DNA from: Streptomyces termitum
GTDB lineage: Bacteria > Actinomycetota > Actinomycetes > Streptomycetales > Streptomycetaceae
Direction: 5' to 3'
NCBI RefSeq assembly: GCF_014650175.1
Contig: NZ_BMUL01000008.1
Location: 62,001-126,000 of the forward strand
Length of the DNA: 64,000 nt
The first letter of the stretch is position 1. Each line of letters opens with the position of its first letter. Both the position numbers and the translations under genes were made by a program. This document shows, piece after piece, positions 1 to 11,900 of the stretch. The notes beneath the pieces are model-generated. The model was not told where the DNA came from and did no database searches. It saw nothing but the letters and a program-made list of their open reading frames with translations.

Positions 1-45
1 CGGCCGTCGGGAGGCGACTTGACAGCCACCGCGACCCAGGCAATC

Positions 46-64
46 TTAGGTAAGCCTTACCTAA
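46..64. promoter_or_regulatory. Iron box (DmdR1/IdeR-type operator) before the mbtH-like gene
   Basis: The site reads TTAGGTAAGCCTTACCTAA, a perfect 9+1+9 palindrome matching the DtxR/IdeR/DmdR1 iron-box consensus. A TTGACA hexamer lies at 19-24, so the box sits where the -10 region would be. It is about 100 bp upstream of the MbtH-like gene. The inference is repression by Fe-loaded DmdR1 and expression in iron starvation. Confidence 0.9.
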
Positions 65-163
65 TACGCCCAGCTCCTGGGCGCCCCACCGACCCGAACC
101 CACGGCTCCCGCACCCCGCCCGCCGGGCGGGCCCCGGGGCCGTACCGGCGCGAGGAGAGACCC

Positions 164-373
164 ATGACCGCGACCAACCCCTTCGAGGACGACGACGCCC
201 GCTACTACGTGCTCGTCAACGCCGAGAACCAGCACTCGCTCTGGCCCGTCTTCGCCGAGGTGCCGGACGGCTGGACCGTGGTGCACGGCGAGGACTCCCG
301 GCAGGGCTGCGCGGCGTACACCGAGGAGCACTGGACGGACCTGCGCCCGGCGAGCCTCGCCGCCCGCCCCTGA
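164..373 (+). CDS. MbtH-like protein, NRPS adenylation-domain chaperone
   Basis: This 69-residue protein carries the whole MbtH signature: an N-terminal NPF, then NxExQxSLWP near residues 19-28, PxGW near 34-37, and a terminal EEHWTDLRP. MbtH-like proteins bind NRPS adenylation domains and are often needed for their solubility or activity. A GGAGA ribosome-binding site at 154-158 supports the ATG at 164. It is the first gene of the siderophore locus in the window, is preceded by an iron box, and presumably serves the two NRPSs downstream. It is convergent with the GNAT gene, with a hairpin between them. Confidence 0.95.
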   Translation: MTATNPFEDDDARYYVLVNAENQHSLWPVFAEVPDGWTVVHGEDSRQGCAAYTEEHWTDLRPASLAARP

Positions 374-385
374 CGCCCCCGGGGA

Positions 386-417
386 GGGAGCGTTCCCGGC
401 CGGCCGGGAGCGCTCCG
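386..417. terminator. Bidirectional hairpin between mbtH-like and GNAT genes
   Basis: Bases 387-401 pair with 402-416 as a 15-bp inverted repeat with one G-T pair and no separate loop. The hairpin lies exactly in the gap between two convergent genes, so it probably terminates both. There is no U tract, as is usual in this genus. Confidence 0.6.
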
Positions 418-419
418 CG

Positions 420-914
420 TCACCCCAGGACGCGGACCAGGATCCGGGAGCCGCGCGCGGGGTCGAGCGAGGCCCGCCACCCGGGCGGCGCCTCCTCCTC
501 GCCGCCCGCGGCGAACCCGTGCCGCAGGAACAGCAGCGCGCCGCCGGTGGTCGCCGCGAAGATCCGGACGGCGCCGCGCGCCCCGGCCTCCCGGAGGGCG
601 GCGGCGAGCAGCGCGGAGCCCACGCCCCGGCCCTGACTCCCGGACGCCACGCAGAAGTTGTAGAGCACGGCCGCCCCGCGCCCTCGCGCGTCGGTCCGGC
701 CGCAGACCCCCACGCAGCCCACCGGTTCCCCGCCCTCGCTCTCGGCTACCAGGAAGTCCCGCGCACCGCGCGCCAGTTCGGCGAGGGAGCGGTCGCGCAG
801 GGCCCCTTCGCGCACGAACGGCCGGGACAGCCGGTGGACCGCTTCGGCGTCCCCGCTCCCGGCGGCCCGGACGGCGACGACGGGGAGCGGGGGGAGCTCC
901 GGGCGGGGCAGCAC
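420..914 (-). CDS. GNAT acetyltransferase, N-acetylglutamate-synthase-like
   Basis: The protein is a single GNAT domain of about 164 residues. The FVREGALRDRSLAEL stretch followed by DFLVAE resembles short ArgA-type amino-acid N-acetyltransferases. The acetyl-CoA loop appears as QGRGVGSALL, and the C-terminal LFLRHGF motif is present. The reading frame stays open to 1073 but would then run through the iron box at 1004-1022, so a GTG at 914 or a TTG a few codons earlier is more likely. It lies antisense between mbtH and the aryl carrier gene and shares the iron-box intergenic region. A role in ornithine supply through N-acetylglutamate is attractive but inferred; it could instead acylate a siderophore precursor or be a generic GNAT. 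Confidence 0.7.
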   Translation of the reverse strand: MLPRPELPPLPVVAVRAAGSGDAEAVHRLSRPFVREGALRDRSLAELARGARDFLVAESEGGEPVGCVGVCGRTDARGRGAAVLYNFCVASGSQGRGVGSALLAAALREAGARGAVRIFAATTGGALLFLRHGFAAGGEEEAPPGWRASLDPARGSRILVRVLG

Positions 915-1003
915 AGGGTTCAACTTCTTCTCGCTCTCGGGTGACTGACGACTCGGCGGACCACCGCGGGACCACGGCGGCCGTTTGACTGCACGATAGT
1001 AAG

Positions 1004-1022
1004 TTAGGTAAGCCTTACCTAA
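1004..1022. promoter_or_regulatory. Iron box between the GNAT gene and the aryl carrier gene
   Basis: The sequence is the same 19-bp perfect palindrome as at 46-64. A TTGACT hexamer lies at 985-990. The box is 41 bp upstream of the carrier-protein ATG and about 90 bp upstream of the divergent GNAT start, so it could control both directions. It probably drives the carrier-exporter-NRPS transcript. Confidence 0.9.
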
Positions 1023-1062
1023 GTAATCTTGATCCATCGGACGGGAAAGCAGAGGCACCCCC

Positions 1063-1332
1063 ATGGCCGACACGGCCGGATCGCAGACCTTCGCCCTGGA
1101 GCGGCTCGTCCGCGACGTCGCCGGCGTGCTCTACGTCGAGCCCGGCGAGATCGACCCCGACGAGAGCCTGATCGACCAGGGCCTGGACTCGATCCGGCTG
1201 ATGTCGCTGGTCGAGACCTGGCGCGCCGACGGCGCCGAGACCGGTTTCGTCGAACTCGCCGAACACCCCACCCTCCGGGAGTGGGCCGCCCTCCTCGGGC
1301 GGCCGTCGGGAGCGCCCCGTGCGCGCGGCTGA
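1063..1332 (+). CDS. Stand-alone aryl carrier protein for 2,3-dihydroxybenzoate
   Basis: This 89-residue acyl/aryl carrier protein has the phosphopantetheine site DQGLDSIRLM, with the modified serine at residue 43. In Escherichia coli EntB the aryl carrier domain is fused behind isochorismatase. Here the isochorismatase at 28188 ends without one, so this small protein supplies the missing part. It should accept DHB from the EntE homologue and present it to the first condensation domain of NRPS 1. The start has GAGG about 8 bp upstream. The stop overlaps the next gene's GTG by 14 bp, suggesting translational coupling to the exporter. Confidence 0.88.
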   Translation: MADTAGSQTFALERLVRDVAGVLYVEPGEIDPDESLIDQGLDSIRLMSLVETWRADGAETGFVELAEHPTLREWAALLGRPSGAPRARG

Positions 1333-2668
1333 CCTCCTCGTCGACATCGGCCCGCTGCGGACCAGCCGCGACTTCCGGGCGGTCTTCCTCGCCCGGATCG
1401 TGTCCCTCTTCGGCCTCGGCATGGCCACCGTCGCCCTGTCCAAGCAGGTCTACGACCTGACGGGGACCACCTTCGGCGTCGCCGTCTCCGGCATGATCAT
1501 GAGCGTCACCGTGCTGGCGGGTTCCCTCTGGGGCGGCTGGGCCGCGGACCGCATGGACCGGCGGAAGCTGATCCTGTGGGCGCGCGCCTCCGCCGCCCTC
1601 GCCTTCGCCGGCCTGGCGGTCAACGCCTTCACGCCCGAGCCGAGCCTGTGGGCGGTCTACCTGTGCGTCGCGTGGGACGGACTCGCCACCGGGGTGAGCG
1701 TCACCGCCCTGATGGCCGTCGCCCCCACCCTGGTCCGCCCCGACCAACTCCCCGCCGCCGGCGCCCTGATCTCCCTCACCGGCGAGATCGGCTCGGTCGC
1801 CGCCCCCTTCCTCGGCGGCATCCTGCTCGCCCTCTCCGGCCCCGGACCGGTCTTCGCCCTCACCGCCGCCACCACCGCCGTCACCACCCTGCTCCTCCTC
1901 CGCCTCCGGCCGCTGCCGCCCGTCGGCGACGACGGGGACGAGGACGACACGGACGGCGACGGGGACAGGGACACGGGGTCGCCGCTCGCGGCCTTCCGGT
2001 TCGCCGTGCGCGACCGCGTCGTCGGCGGCCTCCTCGTCCTCGGCGGGATCAACGCCCTGTTCAACATGCCGGTCGTACTCTTCCCCGAACTGGTCGACAA
2101 GCGGTTCGGCGGCGGCGAGGTCATGCTCGGCCTGCTGTACACCGCCCCGGCCGTCGGCGCGATCCTCGTCTCCGCCACCAGCGGCTGGATCACCCGCGCC
2201 GCCCGCCCCGGACGCCTGCTGCTCACCGCCGCCTTCGTCGGCGGCCTGGCCATCGTCGGCTTCGGCCTCAGCGGCAGCGCCGCCGTCGCCTTCGCCGCGC
2301 TGGCCCTGGGCGGCGCCGCCGGGACGGTGTACGAGATCCTCGAATACGCCCTCGTCCAGCACGGCACCCCGGACCGGCTGCGCGGCCGCATGGTGAGCGT
2401 CCTCACCGCCCAGGGAACCACCGGAGACATCGTCGGCGACGTCGAAGTCGCCCTGGTCGCACGGTGGTTCAACCCGGCCGGTGCCGCCGTCGTGAACGGC
2501 GTGGTGTGCGCGGCGGCCGCCGTGGTCGTGGCCGTCACCGTCCCCGGCCTGCGCGGGGCGACCCTCCCCCGCGAGAAGGAGGAGGAGGCCGGGCCCGACG
2601 GCCCGCCCGGTGACCCCGCCCCGGCCCCCTCCCCCGCCGAAGAAGCCCCGCGGGCCGCCGCCGGCTGA
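1319..2668 (+). CDS. MFS exporter of the EntS (enterobactin exporter) type
   Basis: The protein has 449 residues and about 12 hydrophobic segments. It matches EntS closely at the N terminus: FRAVFLAR, then DRMDRRKLIL in the loop between helices 2 and 3, then PEPSLWAVYL and WDGL. Later segments (QHGTPDRLRGR, LTAQGTTGDIVGD) also follow EntS. EntS-type transporters push newly made catechol siderophores across the cytoplasmic membrane. A GTG start inside the end of the carrier gene is used because homology to EntS begins immediately there. The tail after about residue 410 is Pro/Ala/Glu-rich and probably disordered. It is iron-regulated through the box at 1004. Confidence 0.9.
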   Translation: MRAADLLVDIGPLRTSRDFRAVFLARIVSLFGLGMATVALSKQVYDLTGTTFGVAVSGMIMSVTVLAGSLWGGWAADRMDRRKLILWARASAALAFAGLAVNAFTPEPSLWAVYLCVAWDGLATGVSVTALMAVAPTLVRPDQLPAAGALISLTGEIGSVAAPFLGGILLALSGPGPVFALTAATTAVTTLLLLRLRPLPPVGDDGDEDDTDGDGDRDTGSPLAAFRFAVRDRVVGGLLVLGGINALFNMPVVLFPELVDKRFGGGEVMLGLLYTAPAVGAILVSATSGWITRAARPGRLLLTAAFVGGLAIVGFGLSGSAAVAFAALALGGAAGTVYEILEYALVQHGTPDRLRGRMVSVLTAQGTTGDIVGDVEVALVARWFNPAGAAVVNGVVCAAAAVVVAVTVPGLRGATLPREKEEEAGPDGPPGDPAPAPSPAEEAPRAAAG

Positions 2669-2762
2669 TCCCGGCCCGGCGGAAGACACCCCCCTCCCGT
2701 CCCTCCCGTCCCGTCCCGCGTCCGGCCCCGAGCCGCCGCGGATGACCCCTGGAGCAAGACCC

Positions 2763-5700
2763 ATGACCGAGCGTGCCCTGCGACGCCTCGCCCTGACCGG
2801 GGCCCAGACCGGTGTCTGGTACGGCCAGCGGCTCGACCCCGACTCCCCGGTCTACAACGTCGGCCAGTACGTCGCCGTCGACGGCGCGCTCGACCCGGAC
2901 CTCTTCGCGACGGCCCTGCGCCGCGTCGTCGGGGAGTGCGAGGCCCTCACCGTCCGCTTCGGGGAGGACGAGGACGGGCAGCCCTTCCAGCTCCTCGCCG
3001 ACACTCCCCCGGACGGCCCCGTCGTCACCGTCGTCGACCACCTCGGCGCGGCCGATCCGGAAGCCGCCGCGCTCGCCGCGATGCGCGCCGACATGGCCGC
3101 GCCCGCCGACCCGGCCACCGCCCCGCTGTTCGGCTTCGCCCTGCACCGGGTCGCCCCGGACCGCACGCTCTGGTACCAGCGCGTCCACCACATCGCGCTC
3201 GACGCCTACGGCTTCTCCCTGCTGTCCCGCCGCACCGCCGAGGTCTACACGGCGCTCGCGCGCGGCGAGGAGCCCGCTCCCTCGCCGTTCGGCCCGCTGT
3301 CGGCCGTGGTCGAGGAGGAGGCCGCCCACCGGGACGGCGAGCGGTACGCCGCCGACCGCGCCTACTGGCGGGACCGGCTCGCGGACCTGGGCGACCACGA
3401 GCCGCTGTCCGGCGCCTCCTTCCCGGCCGCGCCCGGATTCCTGCGCACCGGGGCCGCCCTCACGCCCGAGGCGACCGCCGGGGTGTTCGCGCTGGCCCGC
3501 GCCGCGAAGGCGACCTGGGCGGACGTGGTGACGGCCGCCTTCGCCGCCTTCCTGCACCGCTCCACCGGCGACCGGGACGTGGTGCTGTCGCTGCCCGCGA
3601 TGGCCCGTCTGGGTTCGGCCGCCCTCGCCGTCCCGGCGATGGTGGTCAACGTGCTGCCGCTGCGCGTCGCGGTCCGCCCGGACCTCCCCCTGGGCGAGCT
3701 GGTCGCCGAGGTCGCCGCAGGCGTCCGCGACCTGCGCCGCCACCAGCGCCACCGCGCCGAGGACATCCGCCGCGACCTCGGGCTCGTCGGCCGCGACCGG
3801 GGCCCGCTGGGACCGATGGTCAACGTCAAGGCGTTCGACAACGCCCTCGACTTCGCCGGAGCCCCCGGCACCGTGCACAACGTGGCCGCCGGGCCGGTCG
3901 ACGACCTCACCCTGGCCGTCCGCCACGACACCCCCACCGGCCGCATCGTCCTCGAACTCGACGGCAACCCGCGCGCCTACGACGAATCCGAACTGGAGGC
4001 GCGCGGCGCCGAGTTCGTCCACTTCCTCACCGAGGCCGCCGCCCTGGGACCGGACGCCCCGGTGGGCCGCCCCGACCTCCTCGACGCCGCCGCCCTGCGC
4101 GGGCTCGCGGAACGGGCCGCCGCGGCCTCCGGCGAGCCCGCGCCCGGCACCGTCGTGGAGGGCTTCGCCGCCCGGGTGCGGGAGAACCCCGGGGCCGTCG
4201 CGCTCGTCGCGGGCGGCGAGGAGCTCACGTACGCGGAACTCGACGCCCGCGTCGACCGGCTGGCCCGGCTGCTCGCCGCGCACGGCGTCGGCCCCGAGCG
4301 GTTCGCCGGTCTCGCCCTGCCGCGCGGCCCCGAGCTGATCGTCGCCCTGCTCGCCGTCCTCAGGACGGGCGGCGCCTATCTGCCGCTCGACCTCGAATAC
4401 CCGGCCGAGCGGCTGGAGTTCATGGTCGAGGACGCCCGCCCGGTCTGCGTCCTGACCACCCTGGCCGCCGCGCCCGACGCCCCCGACGTGCCCGGCACCG
4501 AGACCCTCGTCCTGGACTCCCCCGACGTCCTGGCCGCCCTCGCGGACCCCGCCGCCCCGACGGCCGGACCGCTGCCGGTCCCGGACGGCGCGCACCCGGC
4601 GTACGTCATCCACACCTCGGGCTCCACCGGCCGCCCCAAGGGCGTGGTGATCCCGCACTCCGCGCTCGCCACCTTCCTGCGCACGCAGGCCCGCGAGCTG
4701 GCCATGGGTCCCGGCGACCGGCTCGTCGCCGTCACCACGGTCTCCTTCGACATCGCCGCCCTGGAGATCCACGTCCCGCTGATCAGCGGCGCGGCGGTCG
4801 TCCTCGCGGGCCGCGACACCGTCCGCGACCCGGCGGCGCTCGCCGCCCTGGTCGAGGCCCACCGGCCGGCCGTCATGCAGGCGACGCCGTCGCTGTGGCA
4901 CGCCCTGCTGGAGGAGGGGGCCCCGCGCGCCCTGGCCGGCACCCGGGTCCTCGTCGGCGGCGAGGCGCTGCCCGCCGCCCTCGCCGAGCGCCTCGCCCGC
5001 ACGGCCTCCTCGGTCACCAACGTGTACGGGCCGACCGAGGCGACCGTCTGGGCCACCTCCGCCGGCCTCGCCCCCGACCACACCGGCACCCCGGACATCG
5101 GCCTGCCGTTCCCGAACACCCGGGCCCACGTCCTCGACTCCGCGCTGCGCCCCGTCCCGCACGGCCGCCCCGGCGAGCTGTACCTGGCGGGCGACCAGCT
5201 GGCGCGCGGCTACCTGGGCCGCCCCGCACTGACCGCCGAGCGGTTCACCGCCGACCCGTACGGCCCGCCCGGCTCCCGCATGTACCGCACCGGCGACCTG
5301 GTGCGCCGCCGCCCCGACGGCGTCCTCGACTTCCTGGGCCGCGCCGACGACCAGGTGAAGGTGCGCGGCTTCCGCATCGAACCCGGCGAGATCGAGACCG
5401 TCCTGACGGACCGTCCGGAGGTGGACCGGGCCGTGGTCGTGGTCCGCGAGGACGTCCCCGGCTCCCCGCTCCTGGTCGGGTACGTGACCGGCGCGGCCGG
5501 CTCCGCCCCGGACCCGGCCGGGCTGCGCGCGGCGGCGGGCGAGCGGCTGCCCGCGCACATGGTGCCGTCGGCGGTGGTGGTCCTGGACGCCTTCCCGCTC
5601 ACCGCGAACGGCAAGGTGGACCGGCGCGCGCTGCCCGCCCCCGACCTGGCCGGGGCCGCCGCGACCGCGGGCCGGACCCCGCGCGACGCCCGCGAGGAGA

Positions 5701-5935
5701 TCGTCGCGGGGGTGTACGCGGACGTCCTGGAGCTGGCCTCGGCCGGCCCCGCCGACGACTTCTTCGACCTCGGCGGGCATTCGCTGCTCGCCGCCCGGGT
5801 CGCCGCCCGGCTGCGCACCGCGCTGGGCGCCGACTGCGGCGTGCGGGACGTCTTCGAGGCCAGGACGCCGGCGGCCCTGGCCGAGCGGCTGGCCGCCCGC
5901 GCCGCGCCGGCCGCCCGCCCGCCGCTCACCGCCGG
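2763..5935 (+). other. NRPS module 1 (C-A-T), predicted glycine
   Basis: C1 resembles the EntF/DhbF first condensation domain, with HHIALDAYG as its active-site motif. Aligning A1 to GrsA by eye gives pocket residues D-I-L-Q-L-G-V-V-W-K, close to the glycine code DILQLGxIWK. The carrier motif is GGHSLL. The predicted reaction is DHB transfer onto glycine. Confidence 0.75.
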
Positions 5936-8900
5936 GGAGCGGCCCGAGGTCCTTCCGCTGTCCGACGCGCAGCACCGCCTCTGGTTCCTGCACCAGCTCG
6001 AAGGCCCCAGCGCCACGTACAACATCCCGTTCGTGGCCCGGTTCGGCACGCTCCTGGACCCGGCGGCCCTGGACGCGGCCCTCGGGGACGTGGTGGCCCG
6101 GCACGAGGCGCTGCGCACGGTCTTCGCGGAGCGCGACGGCGCGCCGTACCAGCGGATCCTGGCCCCGGCCGACGCCGGGGTGCGGCTGCGCGTGGAGGAG
6201 ACCTCCCCGGACCGTGTCGACGCGGCCGTGGCGGCGGCCCTCGGCCACCTCTTCGACCTGTCGGCCGAGGCCCCGGTCCGGGTCACCCTGGTCCGCGACG
6301 CCGAGCGCGGCGCCGACGCCCTGGTGGTGCTGCTGCACCACATCGCGAGCGACGAGTGGTCGATGGGCCCGTTCCTGCACGGCCTGGAGCACGCCTACGC
6401 GGCCCGGCTCCGGGGCGAGGCGCCCGATTTCGCCCCGCTGCCGGTGCAGTACGCCGACTACGCGCTCTGGCAGCGCGCCGCCCTCGGCGACCCGGCGGAC
6501 CCCGGGTCCCCGGCCGCCCGGCAGGCCGCCTTCTGGCGGGAGGCGCTCGCCGGGCTGCCCGCCGAGCTGCCCCTCCCCACCGACCGGCCCCGGCCCGCCG
6601 CGCCCGACCACGCGGGCGGCATGGTGCACCGCGAGGTGCCCGCCGCCCTCGCCACCGGTGTCCGCCGCCTGGCGCGCACGTCCGGCACCAGCGTCTTCAT
6701 GGTCGTGCACGCGGCCGTCGCCGCCCTGCTGCACCGGCTCGGCGGGGGCGACGACATCCCGCTCGGCAGCCCGGTCGCGGGCCGCTCCGATCCGGCCCTG
6801 GACGGTCTCGTCGGCTTCTTCGTGAACACGGTGGTGCTGCGCGCCGACCTGTCCGGCGATCCGTCGTTCGCCGCCCTCCTGGAGCGGGTGCGCGGCGCCG
6901 ACCTGGCCGCGCTCGACCACGCCGACCTGCCGTTCGACGCGGTGGTGGAGGCGGTCGCCCCGGAGCGTTCCCTCACCCGGCACCCGGTCTTCCAGACCAT
7001 GGTGTCGCACAGCACCGTCACCCAGGACGTGCGCGCCCTGTTCGGCCTGGACGCGGCCGTGGACCGCACCGATCCGGGCGTCACCAAGTTCGACCTCGAC
7101 ATCACCTTCTCCGACAGCGCCCACGGCGACGCGCTGGACCTGGAGCTCTTCTACGCGTCCGCCCTCTTCGACCGGGCCACGGCCGACGCGCTCGCCGACC
7201 GGCTCCTCCGCCTCCTGGACCGGGCCGTCGCCGCCCCGGACCTCCCGGTCTCCGCGTACGAGCTGTGCTCCGACGAGGAGCGGGCGCTCCTGGAGCGGTG
7301 GAACGACACCGCCGTGGACCACCCGGGCACCACCGGCACCGACCGCCCCGGCGCGACCGTCGTGGAGATCCTGGCCGAGCGCGCCCGGCAGACCCCGGAC
7401 GCCACCGCCCTGGTCTGCGGCGACCTGAGCCTCACCTTCGCCGAGCTGGACGACCGGGTCACCCGGCTCGCGCTGCTGCTCGCCGGGGAGGGCGTCGGGC
7501 CGGACGCGGTCGTGGCGCTCGCCGTGCCCCGCTCGGCCGACTCGGTCGTCGCCGCCTTCGCCGTCCTCAAGGCCGGCGGCGCCTACCTGCCGCTCGACCT
7601 GGACCACCCGGAGGAGCGGCTGGCGTACATGCTGGCCGACGCCGCCCCCGTCCTCGTCGTCACCACCCGGGCCGTGGCCGGGCGGGTGCCGGACGCGACC
7701 GGTGCGCCCCGGCTGGTCCTGGACGATCCGGCGGTACGGGACCGGCGGGCGGCCGCCCGGGGCACGATGCTCCGCGCGCCGGGCCCGGACGACCTGGCGT
7801 ACGTCGTCTACACCTCGGGTTCCACCGGCCGTCCCAAGGGCGTGGGCCTGCCCCACGCCGGTCTGACGAACCTGTACCGGGACCACGAGCGGCGGCTCCA
7901 CCGCCCGGTCGCGGACCGGCTCGGGCGGCGCGTGCGGGCCCTGCACACCGCCTCGTTCTCCTTCGACTCCTCGTGGGAGCAGCTCCTGTGGCTGATCGCG
8001 GGGCACGAGCTGCACGTCCTCGACGAGTACGGGCGGCGCGACGCGGACGCGGTCGTCGCGCACGTGCGGGAGGCGCGGATCGACGCGCTCGACGTCACCC
8101 CGTCGTACGGCCGCCACCTGATCGACGCGGGCCTCCTCACCGGCGGCCACCGGCCCCCGCTGCTGCTGCTCGGCGGCGAGGCCGTGCCGCCCGCGCTGTG
8201 GACGGAGCTGCGCGCGGTCCCCGGTGTGGAGACCGTCAACTACTACGGTCCCACCGAGTTCACGGTGGACGCCCTGGTCGCCCGGGTCACCAACTGCGCG
8301 ACCCCGGTGGTGGGCCGGCCGCTCGACAACACCCGGGCGCACGTCCTGGACGCCCGGCTGCGGCCGGTGCCGCCGGGCGTGCCCGGCGAGCTGTACCTGG
8401 CGGGCGACCAGAACGCCCGTGGCTACCTGGGCCGTCCGGCGCTCACCGCCGAGCGGTTCGTAGCCGACCCGTACGGCCCGCCCGGCTCCCGCATGTACCG
8501 CACCGGCGACCTGGCGCGCCACCGCCCCGACGGCCTGATCGAGTTCCTGGGCCGCGCCGACGACCAGGTGAAGATCCGCGGCTTCCGGATCGAACCCGGC
8601 GAGATCGAGAGCGAACTGACGGCCTGTGAGGGGGTGACGTCGGCGGCCGTCCTGGTCCGCGAGGACGTCCCGGGGATACCGCGCCTGGTGGCGTACGTGA
8701 CCGGCGGCGCCGACCCGGACGCGGTGCGCCGCGCGGTCGCGGCCCGGCTGCCGGAGTACATGGTCCCGGCGGCGGTCGTCGCCCTGGACGCGCTGCCGGT
8801 GAACGTCAACGGCAAGCTGGACCGGGCCGCCCTGCCCGCGCCCGCCGTGACGGCCGCCGCGCCGTCCCGCGCCCCGCGCGGCGAGACGGAGGAGCGGCTC

Positions 8901-11900
8901 GCGGGGGCGTTCGCGGAGGTGCTGGGCCTGGCGTCGATCGGCGCCGAGGACGACTTCTTCGCGCTCGGCGGGCACTCGCTGCTCGCGACGCGCCTGGTGG
9001 CCCGGGTGCGGGCGGCGGGCCGCGCCTGCTCGGTGCGGGACGTCTTCGAGGCGCGGACGGTCGCGGCGCTCGCGGCCCGGCTCGCGGAGCGCACCGCCTC
9101 CGGGCGGCCCGCCCTCGCCCCCGCCGCCGTGCGGCCCGAGCGACTGCCGCTGTCGCACGCCCAGCGTCGCCTGTGGTTCCAGTACGGCATGGACGGCGCG
9201 AGCTCCACCTACACCGTCCCGCTGGCCCTGCGGCTGCGGGAACGGCCCGACGCCGACGCCCTGCGCGCCGCGTTCGACGACCTGACGGCCCGTCACGAGG
9301 TGCTGCGGACCGTATACGTGGAGGCCGACGGCGAGCCGTACCAGCGGGTCCTGGCGCCCGGCGAGGCCCGGGTGCCGTTCGCGGTCCGCGAAGTGGCTCC
9401 CGAGGCGCTCGCGGACGCGGTGGAGGCGGCGATCGCGGAGCCTCTGGGCCTGGAGGACGAACTCCCGCTCCACGTCACCCTGTTCGAAACGCCCGACGGC
9501 GAGCACGTGCTCGTGGTGCTGCTGCACCACATCGCGACCGACGAGTGGTCCGCCGGACCGCTCCTGACCGACCTGGACACCGCCTACACCGCGCGTCTCG
9601 CGGGCCGGTCCCCGGACTTCCCCGAACTCCCCGTCCAGTACGCCGACTACGCCCTCTGGCAGGACGGACTCCTCGGTGACGCGGCGGACCCGTCCTCCCT
9701 CGCCGCCCGCCAGTCCGCCTTCTGGCGCGACGCCCTCGCGGGGCTGCCGGAGGAGCTGGCACTGCCCGCCGACCGGCCCCGGCCCGCCGCCCCGACCCAC
9801 CGGGGCGACACCGTCACCACCGCGCTCCCGGGGCGGCTGGTCGCCCGCCTCGACCGGCTGGCGGCGGACTCCGGCGCGACCATGTTCATGGTGGTGCACG
9901 CGGCCGTCGCGGCCCTGCTCCACCGGCTCGGCGCCGGGGACGACATCCCCCTCGGCACCCCGGTCGCGGGCCGCTCCGACCCGGCCCTGGACGGTCTCGT
10001 CGGCTTCTTCGTGAACACGGCCGTCCTGCGCACCGACCTGTCCGGCGACCCGTCCTTCACCGAACTGCTCGGCCGCGCCCGCACGGCGGGACTCGCGGCC
10101 CTCGACCACGCCGACCTACCCTTCGACGCCGTCGTGGAGGCGGTCGCGCCGGTCCGTTCGCTCGCCCGCCACCCGCTGTTCCAGACGATGGTGGCGTACG
10201 AGGGCGGCGGCCCGGACCTCTCCCGGCTGCTCGGCACCGACGCCACCGAGTTCCCGGTGCGGGGCGGGGCCGCCAAGTTCGACCTGGAGATCCTGTTCCG
10301 GCGCACGCGGGACGCGGACGGCACCGGGATGACCTGCGGCGTGCGGTACGCGACGGACCTCTTCGACCGTGCGGGCGCCGAGCGCCTGACGGAGCGGCTC
10401 GTCCTGTTCCTGGACGCCGTGGCGACCGCGCCCGACGCTCCCGTGTCCTCGGCCGCTCTGATGGACGGGGACGAGCGGCGCCGGGTCCTGGAGGAGTGGA
10501 ACGCGACCGGCCGTGTCGTGGACGGCCCCCGGACCCTCGCGGACCTGGTGGCGACGGGTGCCGAAAAGGCCGAGGGCCCGGCCCTGGTCTTCGAGGGCGA
10601 GGAGTTGTCCCGTACCGAGTTCGACGCGCGGGTCAACCGCCTCGCCCGGCTCCTCATCGGCCGGGGCGTCGGACCCGAGTCGGTCGTGGCCGTGGCCCTG
10701 CCCCGCTCGCTCGGCCTACTGATCGCCGTCCACGCCGTGGTCCGGGCCGGCGGCGCCTACCTGCCGCTCGACCCCACCCTGCCCGCCGACCGCCTCACCC
10801 ACATGACGGACACCGCGCGTCCGGTGTGCGTCCTGACGGACCTGCCGTCGCTCGGCACGCTGCCGGCCGGTGCGGTGACCGGGCCGGTCGCCCTGGACGC
10901 GCCCGAGGTGCGCGCGGAGCTGGCCGCTCTCGCGGACACCGGGATCACGGACGCGGACCGGTGCTCCCCCCTGCTGCCGCGCCACCCGGCGTACGTGATC
11001 TTCACCTCCGGCTCCACCGGCCGCCCCAAGGGCGTCATGGTCGAGCACGAGGCCATCGTCAACCGCCTGGCCTGGATGGAGGGCACCTACCGGCTGACCC
11101 CGGCCGACCGGGTCCTCCAGAAGACCCCGACCACGTTCGACGTCTCCGTCTGGGAACTGTTCTGGCCGCTCGCCCAGGGCGTGCCGCTGGTCATCGCGCG
11201 GCCCGACGGCCACAAGGACCCCGAACACCTCGCGGAGGTGATCCGCGAACAGCGCGTCAGCGTGCTGCACTTCGTGCCGTCGATGCTCGCCGCGTTCCTG
11301 GACTCGGCGACGGTGGCGGACTGCCCGAGCCTGCGGCTGGTCGTGTGCAGCGGCGAGGCCCTGCCGACCGACCTCGTGGACCGGTTCCACGCCTCCGCCG
11401 GAGACCGGACGGTCACCCTGGAGAACCTGTACGGCCCCACCGAAGCCGCCGTCGACGTCACCGCCGCCACCGCCCTCCCCGGCGCCACCACGGCTTCCGC
11501 CTCCCTCGGCTCCCCGGTCTGGAACACCCGCGTCCACGTCCTGGACGGGCGCCTCCAGCCCGTCCCGGTCGGCGTGCCCGGCGAGCTGTACCTCGCCGGA
11601 GTCCAGCTCGCCCGCGGCTACCTCTCCCGACCCGACCTGACGGCGGAACGATTCGTCGCGGACCCGTACGGTCCGGCCGGCTCCCGCATGTACCGCACGG
11701 GCGACCTCGTCGTCCGGCACGCGGACGGCCGGATCCAGTACCTCGGCCGCACCGACGACCAGGTCAAGCTGCGCGGACTGCGCATCGAACTCGGCGAGAT
11801 CGACGCGGTCCTGGCGTCCGCCCCCGGCGTGGCGCACGCGGTGACGCTGGTCCGCGAGGACCGGCCCGGCGTGCAGCGGCTGGTGGGGTACGTCGTCGGC

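Noticed and set aside
915..1073. N-terminal extension of the GNAT gene
   Set aside because: It would translate the iron box and promoter region; family homology starts after about codon 53 of the long frame.
2610..2762. An upstream extension of NRPS 1 by 51 codons
   Set aside because: The stretch is Pro-rich, overlaps the exporter's 3' end and lacks similarity to condensation domains. The ATG at 2763 has a ribosome-binding site and starts directly at domain homology.
2535..10109. A 2524-codon open frame on the minus strand opposite NRPS 1
   Set aside because: It is a G+C-driven shadow of the real gene: low-complexity Arg/Gly/Ala/Val composition, no recognisable domain, and wrong third-position bias for that strand. 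The same holds for the frames 10716-16946 and 16667-26449 on the minus strand.
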